NCBI GenBank assembly: GCA_903904765.1 | Contig: CAIVEA010000031.1 | Coordinates: 1-6,650 of the forward strand | Direction of reading: 5' to 3' | Source: an uncultured Chloroflexota bacterium | GTDB taxonomy: Bacteria; Chloroflexota; Anaerolineae; Aggregatilineales; Phototrophicaceae | DNA length: 6,650 nucleotides | In this document: piece by piece, positions 1 through 6,028 of the stretch | Position numbering within the stretch: position 1 is the first letter of the stretch | Layout of the letters: each line of letters starts with the position of its first letter | Made by a program: the position numbers and the translations under genes | Notes under the pieces: model-generated | What the model was told of the DNA's origin: nothing | Seen by the model: the letters and a program-made list of their open reading frames with translations, nothing else | Database searches by the model: none

Positions 1-114
1 GCCCTCACCCCCAACCCCTCTCCCAACCGCTGAGTACAGCTAGGAGAGGGGGGGTAAGACGCATCTGTTGGTCTGACTCCCTTCGCCCTGAGGGAGAAGG
101 GTTGGGGATGAGGG
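1..114. repeat. Compound inverted repeat (hairpin repeat copies 1 and 2)
   Basis: Two GC-rich hairpins lie head to head. Copy 1 has a perfect 9-bp stem, CCCCTCTCC at 15-23 and GGAGAGGGG at 43-51. Copy 2 can pair CCCTTC at 79-84 with GAAGGG at 96-101, or CTCCC at 77-81 with GGGAG at 92-96. The outer segments 2-24 and 92-114 are also inverted copies of each other, matching at 21 of 23 positions, so the whole stretch could fold as one long stem-loop or be a small element with terminal inverted repeats. It lies beyond the 3' end of the metal ATPase gene and may help end transcription, but there is no T-run, so it is not a classical intrinsic terminator. The same repeat type recurs at 125-165, 2567-2604 and 4556-4605. 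No reading frame here looks real. Confidence 0.7.
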
Positions 115-124
115 TTGCCTTGCT

Positions 125-165
125 TCCCCTCTCTGTTACTACGGAGAGGGGACTGAGGGGTGAGG
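125..165. repeat. Intergenic hairpin repeat, copy 3
   Basis: A perfect 9-bp stem (TCCCCTCTC at 125-133, GAGAGGGGA at 144-152) encloses a 10-nt loop and is followed by CTGAGGGGTGAGG. It ends eight bases before the ATPase stop codon complement (173-175), so on the minus strand it is the first structure in the mRNA after the stop. It probably contributes to transcription termination or 3'-end protection. There is no U-tract after the stem on either strand, so this role is inferred from position only. The tail GGGGTGAGG is shared with the copy that directly abuts the stop codon of the FeoB permease gene. Confidence 0.65.
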
Positions 166-172
166 TGCTATT

Positions 173-2335
173 TCATTTCTGGCGCAGGGGGCGCATCCCG
201 TTCAGGGTGACAGCCAGCGACATGCCCACATCCGCCAGCACCGCCAGCCATAGCGACCCCATGCCGACCAGTGCCAGCAGCACCACCGCCAGCTTGAATG
301 CCAGACTGACGGCGATATTCTGCCGGATGAGCGCCCGCGCAAACCGGGATAGCCGCAGCGCGTAGGGCAACTGCCGCAGATCGTCCGCCATCAGCGCCAC
401 ATCCGCCGTTTCCAGCGCCTGTGCGCTGCCCGCGCCGCCCATCGCTATGCCCACTGTGGCGGCGGCCAGCGCAGGGGCATCGTTCACGCCGTCGCCCACC
501 ATCGCCACCGCGCCATGTTCGCGCAGCAGGCCGCGCACTGCCTCCAGCTTATCGGCGGGGAGCAGGTTGGCACGCACATCATCCATCCCTAGATGGGACG
601 CTACCGAAGCCGCTACCGCTGCATTATCGCCCGTCAGCATGACGGTTTTCACGCCTTGCCCGTGCAGTTCGCGCAGCATCGCCGCGCTCTCCGGCCTCGG
701 CGCATCCGCCACCGCCAGATAGCCGCGCACGCGATCCCCGTCGCACAGCAGCATGGCGGTCTGTCCGTCGTGTTCGGCGGCATCCACCCACGCGCACAAG
801 ACCACATCATGCGGATGCTCGGCCTCGAACAGCGCATGGTTGCCAATGGTGACGCGCTTGCCGGCGATGTCGCCCTGCACGCCGCGCCCCGCCAGCGCCG
901 CCACATCCTGTGCAGCATAGCGCCCGGCCACGCCGCGAGTCTGTGCTGCGGCAATCACCGCTTTCGCCAGTGGATGGGCGCTGCCCTGCTCGACGGCTGC
1001 TGCCAGCGCCAGCACCTCATCACACTGGGCGCACGGGTCACCTGTGGCACAATCTACCGAACGGACGGCGGTCAGCGCGGGTTGACCGCGTGTGAGCGTC
1101 CCCGTTTTGTCGAAGGCCACTGCCCGGATGCCGCCCAGCGCCTCCAGATATGCGCCGCCTTTGATGAGTACCCCACGCCGCGCCGCCGCCGTGATCGCGC
1201 TGATGATGGTCACGGGCGTGCTGATGACCAGCGAACATGGGCAGGCGATCACCAGCAGTTCCAGCGCCCGGTATAGCCAGCCTTGCGTGCCATCCGGCAG
1301 ATCGTAGAAGGGCGCGGCGAACAGCAGGGGCGGCAGTAATGCCACCGCCAGCGCCACTACCACCACACCCGGCGTATACCAGCGGGCGAAGCGGTCAATC
1401 AGGCGCTGGCTGGGGGCACGCACGCTCTGTGCTTCCTCCACCAGTTGAATGATGCGGCTGAGGGTGTTATCTGCGGCCAACCGCGTGACCTGCATCTCCA
1501 GCGCACCCGCGCCGTTTACCGTCCCCGCAAACAGCGCCGCGCCCGCTTCTTTGTAGACAGGTACGCTTTCGCCCGTGATCGGCGCTTGGTTTACGTCACT
1601 CATGCCGCGCAGCACCACGCCATCCATCGGGATACGCTCACCGGGCGGGACGAGCAGTTGATCGCCCACCGCCAGCGCCCCCACCGGAACGCTTTCCGTG
1701 TCACCCGCCGTCTTCAACCGCCGTGCTTGTGCCGGAGCGAGTGCCAGCAGGCCGCGCAGACTGTCGCGGGCGCGGTCAGCGGTGTAGCCTTCCAATGCCT
1801 CGCCCAGTGCGAATAGGAAGATCACGCTGGCGGCTTCCAGCGTTTCACCGATGGCAATCGCGCCCAGCGCAGCAATCGTCATCAGCAAATTGATGTTGAA
1901 AGTGTGGTTGACGAGCAGAGTTTGCAGGCCGCTGCGGGCAATCGGCAGCAGGGTGATGAGCGCGGCGACGATATACAGTCCCGAAGCAGCGGCCTGCATT
2001 CCGGTCAGCGCCAGCACCGCCCCCACGAGAATGACCGAGCCTCCTACCAGCGCGAGGCGCGTTTCGGCGCGCCGCAGCAGGGAACGCAGGAAACCGCGCA
2101 CGCCGCCGGACTCCAGCGGGGGCGCAGGCGTTTCCGGCAGGTCAATCCCCTTGCCGAGCGCCTCCACACGCTGCCGCAGCGCCTCGAACGGCACATCTCC
2201 AGTCAGGCGCATGCGGGCGGTGGCGAAATCCACCTGCACGGCCTGTACACCGGGCAACCGCGCTACGCCGCTTTCGACCTCACGGGCGCAACCCGCGCAG
2301 TCCATCCCGCTAATTCGATAGGTGTGTTCGCTCAT
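173..2335 (-). CDS. Heavy-metal translocating P1B-type ATPase (Zn/Cd/Pb exporter type)
   Basis: This 720-residue inner-membrane pump is predicted to use ATP to export soft divalent metals from the cytoplasm. An N-terminal HMA domain (about residues 4-65) carries the metal-binding motif GMDCAGC (Cys13, Cys16). Membrane helices follow from about residue 92. The actuator domain has TGES at 254-257. The transmembrane metal site CPC is at 365-367. The phosphorylation site DKTGT starts at Asp409. The nucleotide domain has the P1B-specific His-Pro at 454-455, and the hinge GDGVND is at 614-619. Near the C-terminus, Lys681 in the penultimate helix and Asp702 in the last helix match the Lys/Asp pair that marks the P1B-2 (ZntA/CadA) class, which favours Zn, Cd and Pb over copper. 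All catalytic residues are present and the length is normal for the family. The start is supported by GAGG five bases upstream (2341-2344). An unusual Cys cluster (Cys429, Cys435, Cys438) lies after the phosphorylation site. A palindrome just upstream suggests metal-responsive repression. The exact metal cannot be decided from sequence. Confidence 0.95.
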   Translation of the reverse strand: MSEHTYRISGMDCAGCAREVESGVARLPGVQAVQVDFATARMRLTGDVPFEALRQRVEALGKGIDLPETPAPPLESGGVRGFLRSLLRRAETRLALVGGSVILVGAVLALTGMQAAASGLYIVAALITLLPIARSGLQTLLVNHTFNINLLMTIAALGAIAIGETLEAASVIFLFALGEALEGYTADRARDSLRGLLALAPAQARRLKTAGDTESVPVGALAVGDQLLVPPGERIPMDGVVLRGMSDVNQAPITGESVPVYKEAGAALFAGTVNGAGALEMQVTRLAADNTLSRIIQLVEEAQSVRAPSQRLIDRFARWYTPGVVVVALAVALLPPLLFAAPFYDLPDGTQGWLYRALELLVIACPCSLVISTPVTIISAITAAARRGVLIKGGAYLEALGGIRAVAFDKTGTLTRGQPALTAVRSVDCATGDPCAQCDEVLALAAAVEQGSAHPLAKAVIAAAQTRGVAGRYAAQDVAALAGRGVQGDIAGKRVTIGNHALFEAEHPHDVVLCAWVDAAEHDGQTAMLLCDGDRVRGYLAVADAPRPESAAMLRELHGQGVKTVMLTGDNAAVAASVASHLGMDDVRANLLPADKLEAVRGLLREHGAVAMVGDGVNDAPALAAATVGIAMGGAGSAQALETADVALMADDLRQLPYALRLSRFARALIRQNIAVSLAFKLAVVLLALVGMGSLWLAVLADVGMSLAVTLNGMRPLRQK

Positions 2336-2361
2336 GTTGGCCTCAAGCGATACGATGTCTC

Positions 2362-2367
2362 AATATA
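2362..2367 (-). promoter_or_regulatory. Possible -10 box of the metal ATPase promoter
   Basis: Read on the minus strand, this is TATATT, one base from the -10 consensus, and it would place the transcription start about 20 bases before the ATG at 2335. No good -35 hexamer lies 17 bases upstream, which is common at activated or weak promoters but also weakens the call. The box overlaps the edge of the 24-bp palindrome, so a protein bound there would block RNA polymerase. The AT-rich palindrome itself makes chance -10 matches likely, so this is a tentative assignment. Confidence 0.3.
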
Positions 2368-2386
2368 TGTGTGACCACTCATATAT
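2363..2386. promoter_or_regulatory. 24-bp palindrome, candidate metalloregulator operator
   Basis: The outer arms ATATATG (2363-2369) and CATATAT (2380-2386) are exact inverted copies. Inside them GTG (2371-2373) pairs with CAC (2376-2378). Ten of twelve symmetric positions match, and the site stands out as AT-rich within GC-rich surroundings. It begins 28 bases upstream of the ATPase start codon. ArsR/SmtB-family metal sensors commonly repress Zn/Cd ATPase genes through AT-rich dyads of about this size (often 12-2-12) with ATATG-like half-sites, and this site fits that pattern in position and form. No regulator gene is present in the window, so the protein would be encoded elsewhere. The identity of the regulator is an inference. 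Confidence 0.6.
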
Positions 2387-2426
2387 CCAGACTAGCACGA
2401 TTGCCGCCCCGCCGTCAACCCTGCCA

Positions 2427-2461
2427 GAACCTCACCCAAATTCGCTTTTAGGGGTTGGTTC
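2427..2461. repeat. Imperfect hairpin in intergenic region
   Basis: GAACC and ACCC at 2427-2437 pair with GGGT and GGTTC at 2452-2461 across a small internal loop, with about 14 nt in the terminal loop. The arms read CCTCACCC and GGGGTTGG, reminiscent of the outer parts of the GC-rich repeat found elsewhere in the window, so it may be a decayed copy. No function is apparent. Confidence 0.3.
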
Positions 2462-2490
2462 TTTATCGAGGAAGGAAACACAGGGAAATG

Positions 2491-2508
2491 CGCCGCTTGT
2501 GTGCGGCG
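2491..2508. repeat. Short GC hairpin
   Basis: A perfect 6-bp stem, CGCCGC (2491-2496) and GCGGCG (2503-2508), surrounds the loop TTGTGT. No T-run follows on either strand. It could be part of a transcribed leader or a protein site, or chance in GC-rich DNA. Confidence 0.25.
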
Positions 2509-2566
2509 GATATGGTGGGTATGGCAGGCTATGTTCCTACGAAAGAACGTTTTGCTTTTGTTTGCG

Positions 2567-2604
2567 CTCCCTTCTCTACTTGGGAGAAGGGGCGGGGATG
2601 AGGG
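2567..2604. repeat. Intergenic hairpin repeat, copy 4
   Basis: A perfect 8-bp stem, CCCTTCTC (2569-2576) and GAGAAGGG (2584-2591), with a 7-nt loop is followed by the tail GCGGGGATGAGGG. Stem sequence and tail closely match copy 2 near the left edge (GAAGGGTTGGGGATGAGGG), in the same orientation. Unlike the other copies it lies upstream of a gene, 75 bases before the first EamA start. It is probably just ahead of that gene's promoter, so termination of its neighbour is not its obvious role here. Confidence 0.6.
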
Positions 2605-2638
2605 CGGTCTGGTACTAACGGAATCGTTATCTGTAGGC

Positions 2639-2644
2639 TATAGT
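2639..2644 (+). promoter_or_regulatory. Possible -10 box for the EamA transporter pair
   Basis: TATAGT matches the -10 consensus at five of six positions and lies 35 bases before the ATG at 2680. The hexamer 17 bases upstream (TAACGG, 2616-2621) is a poor -35 match. It is the best candidate in the gap, but the support is weak. Confidence 0.25.
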
Positions 2645-2679
2645 GGGGCGCTTAAACGGGTGGCGGGGATGGGGGTTTC

Positions 2680-3645
2680 ATGGATCGCACGCAGCGCAAC
2701 GGGCTGCTGCTGGTATTGCTATCGGCAGTCGGTTATTCGTTTTTCTCGATTTTGACCAAATCACTCTATGAGAATGGCATTCCCTCCGCGCAGGATATTC
2801 TGACGTGGCGCTTCTTGATCGCCACCCCGCTGATCTGGGCGCTCCTCAAAGTGCTGGATAAGCGCCGCGCCAACTCATCTGAATCTACACCGACACCCGC
2901 GCCAGCCGCACTGCCCATGCCGCGTCTCAAGTTGATGGCATCGGGTGTGTTGTTCGCGCTGGTGGCGCTGGCGGCCTTCAGCGCATTAAGCCAAGTGCCT
3001 GTCAGTTTGTACACGGTGCTGCTGTACACCTATCCGGCGATGGTTGCCATCGGGTCGCTGGCCTTCGGGGAACGGCTGTCGGCGCTGGGCTGGGTGGCGC
3101 TGGGGCTGACGCTGGTGGGTGCAGCGATGACCGTGCCGAGCATCTTCGGCGGCGTGGGCGAGGTGGCGCTCTCCGGCGTGGTGCTGGTGTTCACCAACGC
3201 CTCGCTGTACGCACTGTATATCCTGTTCAGCAGCCGCATCCTGCGCGGTCAGCGCGATTTGGCGCGTGCCAGCGCGTGGAGCATCAGCGGGTCGTTCATC
3301 TTTGTGCTGGCGATGACGCTCATTCGCGGCTTGGCAATTCCGCCCACTCCGGCGGCGTGGTTCGATCTGATCGCGCTGGCGGTGGTAGCGACGGTCATCC
3401 CGATTTTCTCGTTCTATGCGGGTATTCAGATGCTCGGTGCGGCGCGGGCTTCCATCGTCAGCACGGTTGAGCCAGTCATGACGCTGCTGTGGGCGACGTT
3501 GTTCTTGGGCGAAAGCCTGCTGCCGCTGCAAATCGTGGGTGCGGCCTGCATCCTTCTCAGCGTGATTCTGCTGCAAGTGAAGCGCACACCCCGCCCAAGC
3601 ACACCCTCTTCGTTGACCGAAATGACCGAAAGACCATCCACATGA
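2680..3645 (+). CDS. EamA/DMT-superfamily transporter (first of tandem pair)
   Basis: This 321-residue polytopic inner-membrane protein belongs to the drug/metabolite transporter superfamily and has two EamA repeats of about five helices each. Repeat 1 ends with the signature YPAMVAIGSLAFGERLSALG (about 118-137), and repeat 2 ends with EPVMTLLWATLFLGESLLP (about 264-282); both halves keep the Glu-Pro/Tyr-Pro and GE motifs typical of the fold. Between helices 2 and 3 (about 61-83) is a Ser/Thr/Pro/Ala-rich loop that its neighbour lacks, and the C-terminal tail after residue 300 is also Ser/Thr/Pro-rich. An in-frame TAA at 2653-2655 with no start codon between leaves ATG 2680 as the first start; GGGGG at 2671-2675 may serve as ribosome site. 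The stop overlaps the next start by ATGA. The substrate is unknown: family members export amino acids, metabolites or drugs, and sequence alone does not say which. Confidence 0.92.
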   Translation: MDRTQRNGLLLVLLSAVGYSFFSILTKSLYENGIPSAQDILTWRFLIATPLIWALLKVLDKRRANSSESTPTPAPAALPMPRLKLMASGVLFALVALAAFSALSQVPVSLYTVLLYTYPAMVAIGSLAFGERLSALGWVALGLTLVGAAMTVPSIFGGVGEVALSGVVLVFTNASLYALYILFSSRILRGQRDLARASAWSISGSFIFVLAMTLIRGLAIPPTPAAWFDLIALAVVATVIPIFSFYAGIQMLGAARASIVSTVEPVMTLLWATLFLGESLLPLQIVGAACILLSVILLQVKRTPRPSTPSSLTEMTERPST

Positions 3646-4532
3646 ACCCCTCAGACCGCAGCGGCCTGATCTACATCCTCACCTCTGTCACCGGATTCGC
3701 GCTCATTCCGATCTGGGTGAAAAGTATGCAGGCGGCGGGTATGGGGTCGCTGGATATTCTGGTATGGCGCTACCTGCTGGCGGTGGCGCTGTTCTGGGGG
3801 CTGATCCGCTTGCGCCGGATGCCTGTCACGGGCAATCTGCCGCGTTGGGGGCTGTTCGGGATGGGCGCGCTACTCGGCATCGGGGCGCTGATGGGCGTGT
3901 ACGGGTTGGAACGCCTGCCCGCCGGAACGTTGGTCGTACTGTTCTATACGTATCCGGCGATGGTGGCGGTGCTGGCGGCACTGCTAGGCGAACGCCTGAC
4001 CGGACGTGGCTGGTTGGCGCTGGCACTGACGACGGTGGGCGTGGTGCTGACCGTCCCGGATTTCGGCGCAGGATTGAGCAGCGATAGCTTCGTGGGTGTG
4101 CTGTTGACGTTAGGGAACGCCTTCATCGTGGCGATCTATTTCATCGTGAACGGGCGGCTGCTGCGCGGTCAGCGTGATTTCGCCCGCGCCAGCGCGTGGG
4201 GCATCACCGGGTCGTTTGCCATGCTGGCGGTGCTGGCGCTGGTGCTGCGGAACGTGCAACCGCCGCCCAACGTAGACATCAGCTTGCGCTTGCTGCTGCT
4301 GGCCTCCATCAGCACCGTCATGCCGATTTTCTTCCTCAACATGGGCATTCAGCGCATCGGGGCAGCGCGGGCAGCCATCTCCGGTACGGTTGAACCCATC
4401 CTCACGCTGATTTTCGCGGCGATCTTTCTGGGAGAGAGCATGTTGCCGATGCAGTTGATCGGCGGCGGCCTGATTCTGGCGAGTGTGGTGCTGCTGCAAG
4501 TCCCATCACGGCGCAAAAGAACACCCGTGTAA
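3642..4532 (+). CDS. EamA/DMT-superfamily transporter (second of tandem pair)
   Basis: This 296-residue membrane protein has the same ten-helix, two-repeat EamA plan as its upstream neighbour. Key segments are YPAMVAVLAALLGERLTGRG (about 104-123) and EPILTLIFAAIFLGESMLP (about 251-269). The paralogue relation is clear: both contain LRGQRDxARASAW followed by GSF (174-192 here) and end in a helix finishing VxLLQV. The frame is open back to 3489, but ATG 3642 is preferred. It gives an N-terminus that aligns with the paralogue (short polar start, then helix 1), and it overlaps the previous stop as ATGA. The longer form would add 51 residues rich in Arg, His and Pro that merely shadow the upstream gene. 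The Shine-Dalgarno match is poor, so translational coupling is likely. Co-translation suggests the two may act as a heteromeric pair; this is inferred, and the substrate is unknown. Confidence 0.92.
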   Translation: MNPSDRSGLIYILTSVTGFALIPIWVKSMQAAGMGSLDILVWRYLLAVALFWGLIRLRRMPVTGNLPRWGLFGMGALLGIGALMGVYGLERLPAGTLVVLFYTYPAMVAVLAALLGERLTGRGWLALALTTVGVVLTVPDFGAGLSSDSFVGVLLTLGNAFIVAIYFIVNGRLLRGQRDFARASAWGITGSFAMLAVLALVLRNVQPPPNVDISLRLLLLASISTVMPIFFLNMGIQRIGAARAAISGTVEPILTLIFAAIFLGESMLPMQLIGGGLILASVVLLQVPSRRKRTPV

Positions 4533-4555
4533 GGTCGTAACCGCATCCCTCTTAT

Positions 4556-4605
4556 CCCCTCTCCATGTGGAAAGGGGAAGCTAAGCGCAGCGCAGCGGGG
4601 TGAGG
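4556..4605. repeat. Intergenic hairpin repeat, copy 5, between convergent genes
   Basis: CCCCTCTCC (4556-4564) pairs with GGAAAGGGG (4569-4577), a 9-bp stem with one mismatch and a 4-nt loop. The family tail GGGGTGAGG follows at 4597-4605. Between stem and tail is a longer spacer (about 19 nt, including the short repeat GCGCAGCGCAGCG) than in copy 3, where only four bases intervene. The element sits between the stop of the second EamA gene (4532) and the stop of the FeoB permease (complement of 4607-4609), so it is well placed to act as a terminator for both. No T-run follows on either strand, so any such role would not be by the standard intrinsic mechanism. Confidence 0.6.
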
Positions 4606-4606
4606 T

Positions 4607-6028
4607 CTACGCCCAACCGAGCCAGCGGGCGGCGGTGGCGGTGACGAACGTCACGCCGAAGGCCAGCGCCAGCGGCAGCACAGTCGCCACCAGCGTCCAC
4701 TTCTTGTTGCGCGTTTCGTTCCAGATGGTCAGGATGGTGGTGCTGCACGGGTTATGCAGCAGGCTGAACAGCATCAGGTTGACGGCGGTCAGCATCGTCC
4801 AGCCGCCGACCTGCGTCAGGACGGTGTACACCTGTGCGTCGTCCAGTTCCAGCATCACGCCGTTCTGCGCCCCGGCGATGTTGCGCCCCAGTGTGAGCGT
4901 GTACATCAGCACCGTCGGGATGACGATCTCGTTGGCAGGGATGGCGACCACGTAGGCCAGCAGAATCACCCCGTTCAGCCCGAACAGCAGTCCTACCGGA
5001 TTCAACAGGTTCACCAGATGTCCGGCGAGGCTGGCATTCCCGATCATGATATTGCTGCTCAACCAGATCACCGCGCCAGCAGGGGCGGCCATCACAATCG
5101 CACGCCACAGCACGATCAGGGTGCGGTCAATCAGCGACGTGGTGATGGTCTTGAGGATTTGCGGCGGACGATACGGCGGCAGTTCGAGGCTGTAGGTGGA
5201 GCTTTCGCCCTTCAGCCATGTCTGTGACAGGAAGCGCGACACCAACAGCGTGACGATAATCCCCAGCACCGCCACTGTGACCACACTGGCTGCGGCGGCG
5301 AAACTGGCGAGCGCAGGCGGCGCAGATGCCCCGATGAAAATCGTCCCCATCAGAATCAGCGTCGGCCAGCGCCCGTTGCAAATGCTGAAGTTGTTGGTGA
5401 TGATGGCGATCAGCCGTTCACGCGGGCTGTCAATGATGCGCGTGGCGACCACGCCCGCCGCGTTGCAACCGTAGCCCATCATCATCGAGAGCGATTGCTT
5501 GCCATGCGCCCCCGACCAGCTAAACAGGCGATCCAGATTGAACGCCACACGCGGCAGATAGCCGAAGTCCTCTAGCAGCGTGAACAGCGGGAAGAAAATC
5601 GCCATCGGCGGCAGCATGACCGCGATCACCCACGCCGTTGCCATATACACGCCGTCAATCAGCAGGCCGCTGAGCCACGCGGGTGCGCTGAGCGCCGTCG
5701 CCGCCTGATGCAACCAGCCGTAGACGTGCGTCAGCAGCAGGTCGCCCAGCATGGCAGACGGAACGTTCGCGCCGGCAATCGTGATCCAGAACACCGCCAT
5801 GAACATCAAGCCCATGACGAGGAAGCCAAATACTGGATGCGTCAAAGCGCGATCTAGCGCCTGATCGAAGCGCAGGCGGGGCTGTGCGCCATCCTGCGAG
5901 GTGGCCTCGTCCGCCAGTTGCGCGGCATCGGCGTAGATGCTCTCCACGAGTTGATCGTGATACGAGGCGGCCAGTTCCGCCCGCAGACGGGCGGCCTGCT
6001 CCAACAGAGGCGATTGTCCGGCACTCAT
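4607..6028 (-). CDS. feoB: Ferrous iron transporter FeoB, membrane permease half (split FeoB)
   Basis: This 473-residue protein is the membrane half of FeoB, which imports Fe(II) across the cytoplasmic membrane. Residues 1-50 are soluble and helical and match the end of the GDI (spacer) domain (AASYHDQLVESIYADA), followed by the junction FDQALDRALTHPVFGF (54-69) that starts the FeoB membrane part. Further landmarks are LLEDFGYLPRVAFNLDRL (151-168), the first Gate region with GYGCNAAG (185-192) and SPRERLIAIITNNFSICNGRWP (201-222, Cys188 and Cys217), the second Gate region with IPANEIVIP (363-371), and HNPCSTTILTI (425-435) near the C-terminus. Intact FeoB is a single protein of about 600-800 residues; here the GTPase is a separate upstream gene that overlaps this start by ATGA. 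No strong ribosome site precedes the ATG, so translation is probably coupled. The C/GR and PCSTT forms resemble the split FeoB subfamily sometimes annotated as nucleoside-recognition proteins. Transport of another divalent metal is possible but less likely. Confidence 0.93.
   Translation of the reverse strand: MSAGQSPLLEQAARLRAELAASYHDQLVESIYADAAQLADEATSQDGAQPRLRFDQALDRALTHPVFGFLVMGLMFMAVFWITIAGANVPSAMLGDLLLTHVYGWLHQAATALSAPAWLSGLLIDGVYMATAWVIAVMLPPMAIFFPLFTLLEDFGYLPRVAFNLDRLFSWSGAHGKQSLSMMMGYGCNAAGVVATRIIDSPRERLIAIITNNFSICNGRWPTLILMGTIFIGASAPPALASFAAAASVVTVAVLGIIVTLLVSRFLSQTWLKGESSTYSLELPPYRPPQILKTITTSLIDRTLIVLWRAIVMAAPAGAVIWLSSNIMIGNASLAGHLVNLLNPVGLLFGLNGVILLAYVVAIPANEIVIPTVLMYTLTLGRNIAGAQNGVMLELDDAQVYTVLTQVGGWTMLTAVNLMLFSLLHNPCSTTILTIWNETRNKKWTLVATVLPLALAFGVTFVTATAARWLGWA

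Larger units (their letters stand above)
2336..2679. other. Divergent intergenic region between ATPase and EamA genes
   Basis: This 344-bp gap separates the ATPase start (minus strand) from the first EamA start (plus strand), so it should contain both promoters. In order it holds: the ATPase Shine-Dalgarno site (2341-2344); a 24-bp palindrome (2363-2386); an imperfect hairpin (2427-2461, GAACC pairing GGTTC and ACCC pairing GGGT); a 6-bp stem (CGCCGC 2491-2496, GCGGCG 2503-2508); the fourth intergenic hairpin repeat (2567-2604); and a TATAGT box at 2639-2644 that could be the -10 element for the EamA genes. Two open frames crossing the region (2322-2618 and 2501-2755, plus) run through these structures and resemble no protein I know, so I do not call them genes. 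Confidence 0.6.

Noticed and set aside
1..165. CRISPR array or origin iterons
   Set aside because: The repeated units are hairpins of unequal length and orientation without regular spacers, and copies are scattered in other intergenic gaps.
102..365. An 87-residue plus-strand frame at the left edge
   Set aside because: It starts in repeat DNA and then runs antisense to the conserved C-terminus of the ATPase.
593..1276. A 227-residue plus-strand open frame inside the metal ATPase gene
   Set aside because: It is antisense to the catalytic core of a complete P1B-ATPase, is rich in Arg, His and Gln as GC-rich shadow frames are, and resembles no known family.
2322..2618. A 98-residue plus-strand frame in the divergent intergenic region
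   Set aside because: It runs through the ATPase start, the palindrome and a hairpin repeat, has no ribosome site, and its product shows no recognisable domain.
2501..2755. An 84-residue plus-strand frame overlapping the first EamA start
   Set aside because: It crosses a hairpin repeat and overlaps the N-terminus of a clear membrane protein in another frame; no support for translation.
2986..3576. A 196-residue minus-strand open frame across the first EamA gene
   Set aside because: It is antisense to conserved EamA repeats, and its composition is dominated by Arg, Gln, His and Asp, typical of a shadow frame. A similar frame occurs at the matching place (4110-4499) in the paralogue for the same reason.
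3489..3641. N-terminal extension of the second EamA protein
   Set aside because: The added 51 residues are a shadow of the upstream gene's last repeat, while ATG 3642 gives an N-terminus that aligns with the paralogue and an ATGA overlap.
4556..4577. Classical Rho-independent terminator between convergent genes
   Set aside because: The stem is strong, but no T-run follows it on either strand, so it is recorded as a repeat with possible termination activity.
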